A stretch of DNA of 64,000 nt from Bifidobacterium aesculapii (lineage in GTDB: Bacteria; Actinomycetota; Actinomycetes; Actinomycetales; Bifidobacteriaceae): the NCBI RefSeq assembly GCF_001417815.1, contig NZ_BCFK01000035.1, positions 26,966 through 90,965 on the forward strand, read 5' to 3'. This document shows, one piece after another, positions 17,977 through 26,793 of the stretch. The notes below the pieces were generated by a model. It worked only from the letters and a program-made list of their open reading frames with translations, was not told the DNA's origin and made no database searches. Position numbers and translations under genes: made by a program. Within the stretch, counting starts at the first letter, position 1; every line of letters starts with the position of its first letter.

Positions 17977-18138
17977 GGCAATCCTCCCATAGTGTCGCCG
18001 AACGCTGCCCTCAAGCCTACTCGCAAGGTCGTCTGTGGCGCGTGCGGCGTGCGCCAGACGGAACGTCGATCTCCGTCGCGCGTTCCGCCTGTCATGCCGG
18101 GTTACGTCGCGCCATGCTCCCGTCGCGCCGTGGTCCGA

Positions 18139-19557
18139 TCACGCCGTGAGCGCGGCGGTCAGCCAGCCGGGCAGAGCCGGGTCGGCCGGGTCGAGTCGTC
18201 GATCCTCATGGCGCGCCTGCAGCGGCGCCCAGCCGTGCGCGCGGAACAGTTCGAGCGCGTCGCCGGCCGTGCACGGTTCCGGCTTGTCGGTGAGCCGCAG
18301 CAGCCACGCGCACACGCCCGTCACCTGTTCGTCGGTGACGCCGCGCGAACGCAGCGCGCCCATGTCGAGCGAACGTTCGCGTTTCGCGAGACGACGACCG
18401 GCGGCGTTGTCGATGAGCGGGACGTGCGCGTATGCGGGATGCGCGGGGGAGGCATCGCTTGCGGGGGTGGTCGTTCCCCCGGTCGACCTGCGGCCGGCAG
18501 TCTCCTCACCGACAGCCCCTTCGTCAGAGGGGACCAGCAGGGCGGCTGCTTGGGCGTGGTGTTTGTCGGCAGGGGACTGCCGATCGGTCGTGGGTGCCGG
18601 CAGGGCGGAGGCGAGGAGACGCTCGCGGATATACGCCTGCAATGCAGTGGAGCGCAGTAGGTCGCGCCCGCGCACGATCAAGTCGACGCCCATCGCGAGG
18701 TCGTCCACGGTGACGACGAACTGGTAGCCGAACAGACCATCCGACCGTCGGATCACCGAATCGCCGATGTCGTGCGCGAGGTCGAAGCGTTGCGGGCCGA
18801 ACACGCGGTCGTCGAACGTGACGTCGCGGCTGCGCGAACCGTAACCGTACTGGACGTCGGCGTCGGCGTGGATGTCGGCGTGGGCGTGGACGAACGGCTC
18901 GTCGCCGTCGGAATCCGTGACGGGGACGATGGCGGGTTCCGGCATGGCGATGCGCCAGGAATGACGGTCGCCGCGTGCGAGTCGGGTCCGTACCTCGTCC
19001 GGGTGCTCGCGCATGAGCCGGCGGCACGTGCCGGGGTAGACCTGAAAGCCGTCGCCCTCGTTCGGTGCGGAGGCGGCGCGGATGTCCGCGCGCGAACAGA
19101 AGCATGGGTAGATGAGCGGCAGGGGCGTGGCACAGGGGGAGCCGTTCTGTGAAACGTTCTGTGAAACACAGGGGGCGGCGTGTGAAACATCTCGTGAAAC
19201 AGCGTGTGGGTTGTGCGGGCTGTGTGGGCTGTGCGGGTTATGCGGGCTGTGACTGCCAGGGGAGGCCTCTGCATCGGGCATAAGCGGCTGCTCGGCAAGC
19301 AGTCGGAACGCCTGCTCGTACAGGTCGAGACGCCGCGACTGGTAGACCGGCTCGCCGTCCCAATCGAGGCCGAGCCAGGCGAGATCGTCCATGATCCACC
19401 GGTCGGCGTCGGGCAATACGCGCGGGGTGTCGATGTCTTCGATGCGCAGCAACATGCGCTGGCCGCGCGCCCGGGAATCGAGCCACGCGGCCAGCATCGC
19501 CGTGATGTTGCCGATATGCATGCGCCCCGAGGGCGTCGGCGCGAACCGTCCAGTCAT
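18139..19557 (-). CDS. gluQ: Glutamyl-Q tRNA(Asp) synthetase with low-complexity insertions
   Basis: This is a 472-residue member of the GluQ-RS family, which activates glutamate and attaches it to queuosine in tRNA(Asp). It has the class I signature as [12 protein letters not shown], the zinc site CFCSRADI…YPGTCRR, and a KMSKS-like KRERS; there is no anticodon-binding domain. The family is normally about 290-320 residues. Two insertions explain the excess: residues about 100-145, with [15 protein letters not shown] and several VSQN/VSRD repeats, and residues about 330-370. The upstream TAGGCT seven bases before the ATG suggests a leaderless mRNA. Confidence 0.85.
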   Translation of the reverse strand: MTGRFAPTPSGRMHIGNITAMLAAWLDSRARGQRMLLRIEDIDTPRVLPDADRWIMDDLAWLGLDWDGEPVYQSRRLDLYEQAFRLLAEQPLMPDAEASPGSHSPHNPHSPHSPHNPHAVSRDVSHAAPCVSQNVSQNGSPCATPLPLIYPCFCSRADIRAASAPNEGDGFQVYPGTCRRLMREHPDEVRTRLARGDRHSWRIAMPEPAIVPVTDSDGDEPFVHAHADIHADADVQYGYGSRSRDVTFDDRVFGPQRFDLAHDIGDSVIRRSDGLFGYQFVVTVDDLAMGVDLIVRGRDLLRSTALQAYIRERLLASALPAPTTDRQSPADKHHAQAAALLVPSDEGAVGEETAGRRSTGGTTTPASDASPAHPAYAHVPLIDNAAGRRLAKRERSLDMGALRSRGVTDEQVTGVCAWLLRLTDKPEPCTAGDALELFRAHGWAPLQARHEDRRLDPADPALPGWLTAALTA

Positions 19558-19567
19558 GCGTTCCAGC

Positions 19568-20047
19568 CTACTTGTGGTAGGGCTCGCCGGCGTTGATCTT
19601 GTAGGCGCGGTAGATCTGCTCCAGCAGGATCACGCGCATGAGCTGATGCGGGAACGTCATCTTCGAGAAGCTCAATCGGAAGTCCGCGCGGCGCAGGATC
19701 GCGTCATCCAATCCGATCGATCCGCCGATCACGAACTGGAGATGGCTCACGCCGTGCAATCCCCAGTCCGCAACCTTCGCGGCGAGCTCCTCGCTCGACA
19801 GCTGTTTGCCGTCGATCGCGAGGGCGACGACGAACGCATTGTCACGCAGATGTTTCGCGATGCGTTCGCCCTCTTTCGCCTTGATCTGCCGGTCCACGCC
19901 TTCCGAGGCGTGTTCCGGCGTCTTCTCGTCGGCGACTTCGATGATGTTCAGACGGCAGTAGCGCGACAATCGCTTCGAATATTCGTCGATGGCGTCGCGC
20001 AGGTATCGTTCCTTCACGCGCCCCGGCGCGATGATGTCGATCTGCAT
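19568..20047 (-). CDS. rlmH: 23S rRNA (pseudouridine1915-N3)-methyltransferase RlmH
   Basis: This 159-residue SPOUT methyltransferase matches the family length exactly. [14 protein letters not shown] carries the glycine-rich S-adenosylmethionine loop, and the C-terminal [28 protein letters not shown] pattern is diagnostic for RlmH. It methylates pseudouridine 1915 in helix 69 of the large ribosomal subunit. It ends 10 bases before gluQ on the same strand and lies downstream of upp, so the three may form one transcript. Confidence 0.97.
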   Translation of the reverse strand: MQIDIIAPGRVKERYLRDAIDEYSKRLSRYCRLNIIEVADEKTPEHASEGVDRQIKAKEGERIAKHLRDNAFVVALAIDGKQLSSEELAAKVADWGLHGVSHLQFVIGGSIGLDDAILRRADFRLSFSKMTFPHQLMRVILLEQIYRAYKINAGEPYHK

Positions 20048-20155
20048 CCGTCGGTCCTTCCGTCTGGTGGTCGATTGACGTGTGCGGTATCGAGGCGTGG
20101 CGGGTGAAGGCGTACGGAGGTACGTCGAACTCGCCGCAACGCGGATAACGCTCCG

Positions 20156-20797
20156 TCAATCGATCACTCCGTAGAGGCGGTCGCCGGCGTCGCCCAGCCC
20201 CGGCACGATGTAGCACTTGTCGTTGAGCTTTTCGTCGACCGCGCACACCACGACCTTGAAGTCGATGGACGGGTCGATGTGCTCCTCGACGTACTTGATG
20301 CCTTCCGGCGCGGCGATGATGTTGATCGCGGTGACGTCCTTCGCGCCGCGTTCGGCGAGATAGTGCGTGGCGGCGACGAGCGTGCCGCCGGTGGCGAGCA
20401 TCGGGTCGATGAGGAAGCACTGGCGGCCGGAGAGGTCGTCCGGCAGGCGGTTCGCGTAGGTGATCTGCTGGGTGGGGTGCTCTTCGTCGCGCTTCATGCC
20501 GAGGAAGCCGACTTCGGCGGTGGGTAGCAGGCGGGTCATGCCGTCGAGCATGCCGAGTCCGGCGCGCAGCACGGGCACGATGATCGGGCGCGGCTCGGCG
20601 AGCTTCTTGCCGGTCATCGGCGCGACCGGGGTCTCGATCGGCACGGACACGACGGACAGGTCGCGCGTGGCCTCGTACGCTTCGAGCATGACCAGCTCGG
20701 AGACGAGCTCGCGGAAGGTGGAGGACGGGGTGTTCTTGTCTCGGAGCACGGTCAGCTTGTGCTCGACGAGCGGATGGTTCAATACATGCAGTTCCAT
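20156..20797 (-). CDS. upp: Uracil phosphoribosyltransferase
   Basis: This 213-residue protein is the usual length for UPRT. The PRPP-binding loop is [14 protein letters not shown], and the uracil-binding C-terminal region reads [11 protein letters not shown]. It converts uracil and PRPP to UMP in pyrimidine salvage. I use ATG 20797 ([10 protein letters not shown]); an in-frame TTG at 20806 would add three residues. No strong Shine-Dalgarno is visible. Confidence 0.96.
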   Translation of the reverse strand: MELHVLNHPLVEHKLTVLRDKNTPSSTFRELVSELVMLEAYEATRDLSVVSVPIETPVAPMTGKKLAEPRPIIVPVLRAGLGMLDGMTRLLPTAEVGFLGMKRDEEHPTQQITYANRLPDDLSGRQCFLIDPMLATGGTLVAATHYLAERGAKDVTAINIIAAPEGIKYVEEHIDPSIDFKVVVCAVDEKLNDKCYIVPGLGDAGDRLYGVID

Positions 20798-20890
20798 GAT
20801 TCCCAAGAGTACCTGCTTCGTCCGTCCGCGTGACGGCCGCGTGGCGGTGGAATCATGCGCGACACGCGCCCGCGCGATGGCACTGCGCGT

Positions 20891-21005
20891 GTAACCGTCA
20901 TGTCACGGCGGATATGAAACGGAAACACACGGGCAACGTGCCATCAACTGGGCGCTGTCATCGTTCCGTCTTACGGAAACGGTTCCACGGAACCGGTTTC
21001 ACACG
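20891..21005 (+). promoter_or_regulatory. Regulatory region of the urea transporter operon, GlnR-like half sites
   Basis: GTAAC-N6-GTCAC (20891-20906) has the spacing of a GlnR-type nitrogen box, and two GAAAC half sites follow at 20916 and 20922. Further down, GTTCCGT-ctt-ACGGAAAC and GAAACGGTTCC-ac-GGAACCGGTTTC (20976-21000) form imperfect palindromes. I infer nitrogen control. The exact promoter hexamers are not clear. Confidence 0.35.
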
Positions 21006-21049
21006 CACTTCACCGTCAATCCAAGGCGTACGTGAGAGGGAGAGGACGT

Positions 21050-22390
21050 ATGGCCATATCACATCGACTCAAGGCCGTCGCAGCCTGCTGCGTGACCGTC
21101 GCCGTCATGGCGACCGGCGGCTGCGGCTGGGGCCGGACCGTCGCCGAGAAGGAGGCGCAGGAAGGCAACGCGACCGCCACGGGCAACGCGTCGTCCTGCG
21201 TGGACACCTCCGGTGACAGCATCAAGATCGGATTCGTCAACTCGCTGTCCGGCACGATGGCGATCTCCGAACAGACCGTCAGCGATTCGCTGCACATGGC
21301 CGTCGACGAGATCAACGCGAAGGGCGGCGTGCTCGGCAAGAAGCTCGAAGTCGTCCAGCAGGACGGCAAGTCCGAGCCGGCCGTATTCGCCGAGAAAGCC
21401 AAGACGCTCATCGAGAAGGAGTGCGTGGCAGCGGTGTTCGGCGGCTGGACATCCTCCTCGCGCAAGGCCATGCTGCCGGTCTTCGAGGCGGACAACGCGC
21501 TGCTGTTCTACCCGCTGCAGTACGAGGGCATGGAGGCCAGCCCGAACATCTTCTATTCGGGTGCCGCCCCGAACCAGCAGATCGTGCCCGCGCTCGACTA
21601 CCTCAAGGAGCAGGGCTACAGGAAGCTGTTCCTCGTCGGCTCCGACTACGTGTTCCCGCAGACCGCGAACCGCGTGGTCAAGGCGTACGCGGAAGGCAAC
21701 GGCATGGAGGTCGTCGGCGAGGAGTACACGCCGATGGGCTCCACCGACTTCACGACGATCGTCAACAAGCTCAAGTTCTCCGGCGCGGACGCGGTCGTGA
21801 ACACGCTCAACGGCGATTCCAACGTCGCGTTCTTCAAGGAGTACAAGGCATCCGGCCTCAAGGCGGACACCACGCCGGTGATCTCCATGTCCATCGCCGA
21901 GGAGGAGGTCTCCGCCATCGGCGTCGACAACGTCAAGGACCAGCTGACCGCCTGGAACTACTATCAGACGCTCGACAACGCGCAGAACAAGACGTTCGTG
22001 AAGAACTTCAAGGCGAAGTACGGCGAGAACCGGCCCACCTCCGACCCGATGGAATCCGCGTACACGTCCGTCTACCTGTGGAAGGGCATGGTCGAGAAGG
22101 CCAAGTCGTTCGACGTGGACAAGGTCAAGGCCGCGGCCGACGGCGTCACCTTCGACGCGCCGGAAGGCCGCGTCAAGGTGGACGGCAGGAACCATCACAT
22201 CTACAAGACCTCGTACATCGGCAAGATCGGCGAGGACAAGCTCATCCACACCGTGTGGAAGTCCGACGGCCCCATCAAGCCCGACCCGTACCTGACGACC
22301 TACGACTGGGCGAAGAGCCTGAGCGCCGGCGCCGAGGACGCGGTGAGCGGGTCCACGGCCGGCTCGGCAAGCGGTTCGGAAAGCAACTGA
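21050..22390 (+). CDS. urtA: Urea ABC transporter substrate-binding lipoprotein UrtA
   Basis: This 446-residue protein has an N-terminal signal with C25 in ATGGCG, so it is lipid-anchored. The body matches UrtA: IKIGFVNSLSGTMAISEQTV, AVFGGWTSSSRKAMLPVFE, LLFYPLQYEGMEASPNIFYSG. This GGWTSxSRKA / QYEG signature separates urea binders from Liv-type binders. The start is ATG 21050 after GAGAGGGAGAGGA. It is the first gene of urtABCDE. The C-terminal 25 residues are Ser/Gly/Ala-rich. Confidence 0.93.
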   Translation: MAISHRLKAVAACCVTVAVMATGGCGWGRTVAEKEAQEGNATATGNASSCVDTSGDSIKIGFVNSLSGTMAISEQTVSDSLHMAVDEINAKGGVLGKKLEVVQQDGKSEPAVFAEKAKTLIEKECVAAVFGGWTSSSRKAMLPVFEADNALLFYPLQYEGMEASPNIFYSGAAPNQQIVPALDYLKEQGYRKLFLVGSDYVFPQTANRVVKAYAEGNGMEVVGEEYTPMGSTDFTTIVNKLKFSGADAVVNTLNGDSNVAFFKEYKASGLKADTTPVISMSIAEEEVSAIGVDNVKDQLTAWNYYQTLDNAQNKTFVKNFKAKYGENRPTSDPMESAYTSVYLWKGMVEKAKSFDVDKVKAAADGVTFDAPEGRVKVDGRNHHIYKTSYIGKIGEDKLIHTVWKSDGPIKPDPYLTTYDWAKSLSAGAEDAVSGSTAGSASGSESN

Positions 22391-22414
22391 GAGAGCGGAA
22401 GGGAACACGAAACC

Positions 22415-23299
22415 ATGGGTATGCTATTTCCACAGATCGTGGCGGGTCTGTCCAACGGATCGATCCTGCTGCTCGCCGCGCTCGGCCTGTCGCTGACGTT
22501 CGGCCAGATGGGCGTCATCAACAACGCGCACGGCGAGTTCATGATGGCCGGCGCGTACACCGCCTACGTGATGAGCACGGTCATCGGCAACAAGGCCGTC
22601 TCCCTGGGCGTGGCGCTCGTCGTCGGATTCCTCGTGGCCGGCGCGCTCGGACTGCTGCTCGACGTGCTGCTGCTCGAACGCATGCGCACGCGCCCGCTCG
22701 ACACGCTGCTGGTCACGTTCGGCGTCTCGCTGGTCCTGCAACAGCTCGCGCGCGACATCTTCGGCGCGACCCCGGTCTATGCCTCCGCGCCCGAAGCGCT
22801 CACCAACCCGGTGACGGTCTTCGGCTACAGCTTCTCCGCCGGCCGCCTGTTCATCTTCATCCTGTCGGTGGTGTGCGTGGCCGCGTTGTACGCGGTGCTC
22901 AAGCTCACGCCGCTCGGCCGCCAGATCCGCGCCACCTCCGAGAACCGCGATCTGGCCGAGGTCTCCGGCATCTCCACGAAGACCGTCGACCACGTCACGT
23001 TCTTCCTCGGCTCCGGCATCGCGGGCATCGCGGGCGTGGCGCTGAGCCTGCTCAACTCGATCAGCTTCAACTTCGGCACCACGTTCATCGTGCAGGCGTT
23101 CCTTGTGGTCGTCGCCGGCGGCGTCGGCCAGTTGAAGGGCGCGGTCATCGCCTCCTTCGTGCTCGGTCTCGCGCAGTCCGCCATCGAACTGCCGACGTCC
23201 GCGTCGATCGGGCAGGTCGCCGTGTTCCTGATCGTCGTCGTCTTCCTGCAGTTCCGCCCGCAGGGTCTCGTTTCCATCCGTTCCAGGAACCTCGCGTAA
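22415..23299 (+). CDS. urtB: Urea ABC transporter permease UrtB
   Basis: This 294-residue LivH-type permease begins MGMLFPQIVAGLSNGSILLLAALGLSLTFGQMGVINNAHGEF, the UrtB version of the start. It has about eight membrane segments and ends FRPQGLVSIR. It lies 24 bp after urtA with AAGGGAA upstream. It forms the urea channel with UrtC. Confidence 0.93.
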   Translation: MGMLFPQIVAGLSNGSILLLAALGLSLTFGQMGVINNAHGEFMMAGAYTAYVMSTVIGNKAVSLGVALVVGFLVAGALGLLLDVLLLERMRTRPLDTLLVTFGVSLVLQQLARDIFGATPVYASAPEALTNPVTVFGYSFSAGRLFIFILSVVCVAALYAVLKLTPLGRQIRATSENRDLAEVSGISTKTVDHVTFFLGSGIAGIAGVALSLLNSISFNFGTTFIVQAFLVVVAGGVGQLKGAVIASFVLGLAQSAIELPTSASIGQVAVFLIVVVFLQFRPQGLVSIRSRNLA

Positions 23300-23317
23300 G
23301 GGGAGGGGAGAACCATC

Positions 23318-24454
23318 ATGAACAACGCTTCTCTGCACGCAGCCGGCGCATTCGCCGCAAAATACAAGCCGTGGATCGGCACGCTCGTCGCCGTCGCGCT
23401 GATCTTCCTCGCGCCCTCCATCATGAGCGTGTACAACCTCGGATTGCTCTCGAAGTACCTGTGCTACGCGATGGTCGCCATCGGCATCGGCCTCGCATGG
23501 GGCCAGGGCGGCATGCTCACGCTCGGCCAGGGCCTCTTCTTCGGTCTCGGCGCGTACGTGATGGCCATCCACATGAAGCTCGAGGACATCGGCCCCGGTC
23601 AGGTGCCCGACTTCATGGCCCAGTACGGCATCACGGAAGTCCCCGGGTTCTGGGAGCTGTTCCGCAATCCGGTCATCGCCGTGATCGGCGTGGCCGCCGT
23701 GCCCGGCGCGATCGCCGCGCTGCTCGGCCTGGCCGTGTTCGGGCGCGGCGTGCGCGGCGCCTACTTCGCCATCCTGTCGCAGGCGCTCGTCGCCGCCTTC
23801 TCCGTGCTGCTCATCGGCCAGTCGAAGACCACCGGCGGCACCAACGGTCTCAACGATTTCAAGGGATTCTTCGGCTACGATCTCACCGACGACGCGAACA
23901 AGCAGATGATCTACTACATCTGCGCGTTCCTCACGCTCGCCATGGTGCTCATCGTCTACTGGATCCGCCGTTCGTTCATGGGCGACCTCATCATCGGCGT
24001 GCGCGACCAGGAGAACCGCATGAAGTTCCTCGGCTACAACCCCGCCTCCATCAAGGTGTTCGCGTTCTCGCTGGCCGCGATGTTCGCCGGCATCGGCGGC
24101 GCGATGTTCGTGCCCGTCGTCGGCATCATCTCCCCGTCCGACATCGGCGTGACCCCGTCCATCCTCATGCTCGCCGGCGTGGTCATCGGCGGACGCACCA
24201 CGCTGCTCGGCCCGCTGGTCGGCACGCTCATCATCCGTTTCGCCGAAACGCAGCTGTCCGAGGCGTACCCGTCCGCTTGGACGTACATCGAAGGCCTCAT
24301 CTTCATTCTGGTCATCGCCTTCGTGCCGATGGGACTCGGCCAGTTCAAGGGCGTATGGCCCTGGCTTAAGGAGAAGATCGGTCTCGGCGGGAATCCGGGA
24401 GCCGTTGCGGCGTCCGCGACGGCGGGCGGCACGGTCAAGGCGGTGAACGCATGA
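23318..24454 (+). CDS. urtC: Urea ABC transporter permease UrtC
   Basis: This 378-residue LivM-type permease has GIGLAWGQGGMLTLGQGLFF and the NGLNDFKGFFGYDL region characteristic of UrtC. The C-terminal tail (GGNPGAVAASATAGGTVKAV) is low-complexity. RBS GGGGAGGGGAG precedes the ATG. The last codons overlap the urtD start by four bases (ATGA), coupling translation. Confidence 0.93.
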   Translation: MNNASLHAAGAFAAKYKPWIGTLVAVALIFLAPSIMSVYNLGLLSKYLCYAMVAIGIGLAWGQGGMLTLGQGLFFGLGAYVMAIHMKLEDIGPGQVPDFMAQYGITEVPGFWELFRNPVIAVIGVAAVPGAIAALLGLAVFGRGVRGAYFAILSQALVAAFSVLLIGQSKTTGGTNGLNDFKGFFGYDLTDDANKQMIYYICAFLTLAMVLIVYWIRRSFMGDLIIGVRDQENRMKFLGYNPASIKVFAFSLAAMFAGIGGAMFVPVVGIISPSDIGVTPSILMLAGVVIGGRTTLLGPLVGTLIIRFAETQLSEAYPSAWTYIEGLIFILVIAFVPMGLGQFKGVWPWLKEKIGLGGNPGAVAASATAGGTVKAVNA

Positions 24455-25470
24455 GCGAGGAGAACACCATGAACACGAATGCGACCACGAACGAGACTGC
24501 GAACGCGGCTTCCGTGACTACGAACGCGGCTTCCGCGGTTACTGCGGCTGCCGGCGCCGCTGAGGCCGCCGCTCCCGCCTCCAAGGAGGATCTGGAGCGT
24601 CTGCGCGCCGAAATGGTCGCCATGCGCGACGAGGCCAAGCGCATGCGCGACGAAGCGGCCGCCATGAAGGCCGAGATCGTCGAGGAGCGCGAACGCCTGC
24701 ACGAACAGCTCACCGCGCTCGACGACCGCGGCGGCCAATGGAACGACTACCTCGAAATCAAGGGGCTGCACGTCGAATTCGACGGGTTCGTAGCCGTCAA
24801 GAACCTCGACCTGACCGTCGAACACGGCGACCTGCGCTTCCTCATCGGTCCGAACGGCGCCGGCAAGACCACCATCATCGACGCGATCACCGGACTCGTC
24901 CCCGCAAGCGGATCGGCCATGTTCCGCGGCGAGGAGCTGATCGGCCGCAAGCCGAACGACATCGTCAAACTCGGCGTCGGACGCACCTTCCAGACCGCGT
25001 CCGTCGTGGAGGAGCTCAGCGTGCTCGAGAACCTGCAGCTCGCCGAAGGATTCCGCAAGAAGGGCCGCGACCTGTTCCGCCCCATGGGAGGCGTCACGCA
25101 GAACATCGAATACATGATGGACGTGTGCAACCTCACCGAGGACGCGCACAAGCCCGCGGGCATCCTCCCGCACGGCAAGAAGCAGTGGCTGGAGATCGGC
25201 ATGCTGCTCGTGCAGGATGCGCACCTGCTGCTGCTCGACGAGCCCGTCGCCGGCATGACCCCGGCCGAACGCATCGCCACCGGCGAGTTGCTCAAACGAT
25301 GCAGCAGGAACCGCACCGTCATCATCGTCGAACACGACATGGAGTTCATGCGCCAGTTCGCCGACTCCGTCACCGTGCTCAACCAGGGCGAGATCCTCGC
25401 CGAAGGATCGGTCGAAGATATCCAGAACAACGAGGAGGTCGTCAGGATCTACCTCGGCGGCGAGAACTGA
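24451..25470 (+). CDS. urtD: Urea ABC transporter ATPase UrtD with N-terminal coiled-coil extension
   Basis: At 339 residues this is about 90 longer than usual UrtD. The ABC domain starts near residue 100 (YLEIKGLHVEFDGFVAVKNL). It has Walker A GPNGAGKTT near 133, a UrtD-type signature LPHGKKQWLEIGM and Walker B LLLLDEPVAGM. The extension has an Asn/Thr/Ala-rich head (1-45), then a charged heptad-like helix (about 46-90, EDLERLRAEMVAMRDEAKRM) that looks coiled-coil. The start is ATG 24451 overlapping urtC; ATG 24469 is possible and would keep the helix. Energises urea import with UrtE. Confidence 0.92.
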   Translation: MSEENTMNTNATTNETANAASVTTNAASAVTAAAGAAEAAAPASKEDLERLRAEMVAMRDEAKRMRDEAAAMKAEIVEERERLHEQLTALDDRGGQWNDYLEIKGLHVEFDGFVAVKNLDLTVEHGDLRFLIGPNGAGKTTIIDAITGLVPASGSAMFRGEELIGRKPNDIVKLGVGRTFQTASVVEELSVLENLQLAEGFRKKGRDLFRPMGGVTQNIEYMMDVCNLTEDAHKPAGILPHGKKQWLEIGMLLVQDAHLLLLDEPVAGMTPAERIATGELLKRCSRNRTVIIVEHDMEFMRQFADSVTVLNQGEILAEGSVEDIQNNEEVVRIYLGGEN

Positions 25471-25481
25471 AGGGACCAACC

Positions 25482-26183
25482 ATGGCAATGCTTGAAGTGA
25501 AGGGGCTCAACACCGGCTACGGCAAAGTGACCGTCGTCAACGACATCACGTTCGACGTGGCAGCCGGGCAGTGGGTGAGCATCGTCGGCAACAACGGCGC
25601 CGGCAAGACCACGCTGCTCAAAGCCATCCTCGGCCTGCTGCCGGCCACGTCCGGCACGATCACGTTCGACGGCGTGGACGTCACCAAAGCCGCGCCGAAC
25701 AAACGCATCCGCGCCGGCATGGCGTTCGTGCCGCAAGGCCAGCAGTCGTTCGGCACGATGACCGTCGACGAGAACCTGCACGTCGTCGCCGACCGGTACG
25801 GCGCCGAGGCGAAGGCGCGCTACGACGAAGCCGTGGCGATGTTCCCGGTGCTGAAGGAGTTCGCGGGACGCCGCGCCGGCCTGCTCTCCGGTGGCCAGCG
25901 TCAGCAGCTCGCCATCGCCCGCGCGCTCATCACCCGTCCGAAACTCATGATCCTCGACGAACCGACCGAAGGCATCCAGCCGAACATCGTCGCCGAAATC
26001 CAGCAGGCCATCCGATCCATGGCCGAGGAGAAGGGCATCGGCGTGGTGCTCGTCGAACAGAAGGTGCAGTTCGCCGTCGAACGCGCGGACAAATACTACG
26101 TGCTCGCGTCCGGGCGGTTCATCGCCGCCGGCGAAGGCGGGCCGGGCCAGATCGAGGCGGCGAAGGACGCGATGCGCGTGTGA
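25482..26183 (+). CDS. urtE: Urea ABC transporter ATPase UrtE
   Basis: This 233-residue LivF-type ATPase has Walker A GNNGAGKTT near residue 36, signature LSGGQRQQLAIARAL and Walker B LMILDEPTEGIQPNI. The last is a UrtE feature. It lies 11 bases after urtD and closes the operon. Beyond its stop the sequence changes abruptly to non-coding repeats. Confidence 0.93.
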   Translation: MAMLEVKGLNTGYGKVTVVNDITFDVAAGQWVSIVGNNGAGKTTLLKAILGLLPATSGTITFDGVDVTKAAPNKRIRAGMAFVPQGQQSFGTMTVDENLHVVADRYGAEAKARYDEAVAMFPVLKEFAGRRAGLLSGGQRQQLAIARALITRPKLMILDEPTEGIQPNIVAEIQQAIRSMAEEKGIGVVLVEQKVQFAVERADKYYVLASGRFIAAGEGGPGQIEAAKDAMRV

Positions 26184-26275
26184 CGCGGCTTGGGCCTGTG
26201 CTGGTTCGGGTCGGTTGGGTTGGTTCGGTGCTGGTTAGTCTGCTGGGTTGGTGCTGGGGTGGTTCGGGGACTAGT

Positions 26276-26396
26276 TCGGGCTACTTGGGCTGCTGGACTG
26301 GGCTGCTGGTAACTGGTTTGGGCTTTCAGGCGGTCGGGGCGGTTCGGCTGAGCGGTTCGGATTTGTCCCGGGTGGCTCGGGCTACTTGGGCTGCTG
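26276..26396. repeat. 20-bp direct repeat in G/T-rich low-complexity DNA
   Basis: A 20-base sequence beginning TCGGGCTACTTGG occurs identically at 26276-26295 and 26377-26396. The surrounding stretch 26190-26400 is built of variants of GGTTCGG and GGGCTGCTG and holds no gene. Confidence 0.6.
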
Positions 26397-26413
26397 CTGA
26401 GCTGGCTTCAAAC

Positions 26414-26737
26414 GCGTCTGATTCTTACCCTGCCACCTGTCAAGCGCGTCGTTTCCGTCCCGGATGCGTCGTTGTTGTCCCAAGCGCGTTGCTTCCGTCC
26501 CCCGCTTGGGACGAGAGCGACGCTGGTGGGACTTGGCCTCTCCGATGACCCTTTATTCCACCTGATTTCGCGTTGCTTCCGTCCCAAAGGCGTCTGCTCT
26601 GTCCCGACTGCGTCGTTTCCGCCCCACGGTTGGGACGAAAGCAACGCTGACGGGCCTCTCAGCGTCGCTTCCATCCCAAGCTTGGAACGAAAACGACGCG
26701 TTTGGGACGAAAGCGATGCAATCGACGAAGACGACGC
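26414..26737. repeat. Array of 18-19-bp motifs in both orientations
   Basis: A motif close to GCGTCGTTTCCGTCCCAAG recurs about twelve times. Forward copies start at 26446, 26466, 26486, 26570, 26590, 26610 and 26662, with a weaker one at 26414. Reverse copies lie at 26505-26523, 26630-26647, 26681-26699 and 26701-26719, with a partial one near 26725. The copies at 26662-26680 and 26681-26699 abut head to head, making an 38-base imperfect palindrome. No gene is present between urtE and the ATPase gene. Confidence 0.8.
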
Positions 26738-26793
26738 TTCTGGCATACAAAACCATCGAGGCTGGGGTATCGGCGCCAGCTGTGTCGAAGGCT

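Noticed and set aside
26184..26550. Coding sequence continuing past urtE
   Set aside because: An open frame exists but it is low-complexity and in a different frame from urtE, which has its own stop.
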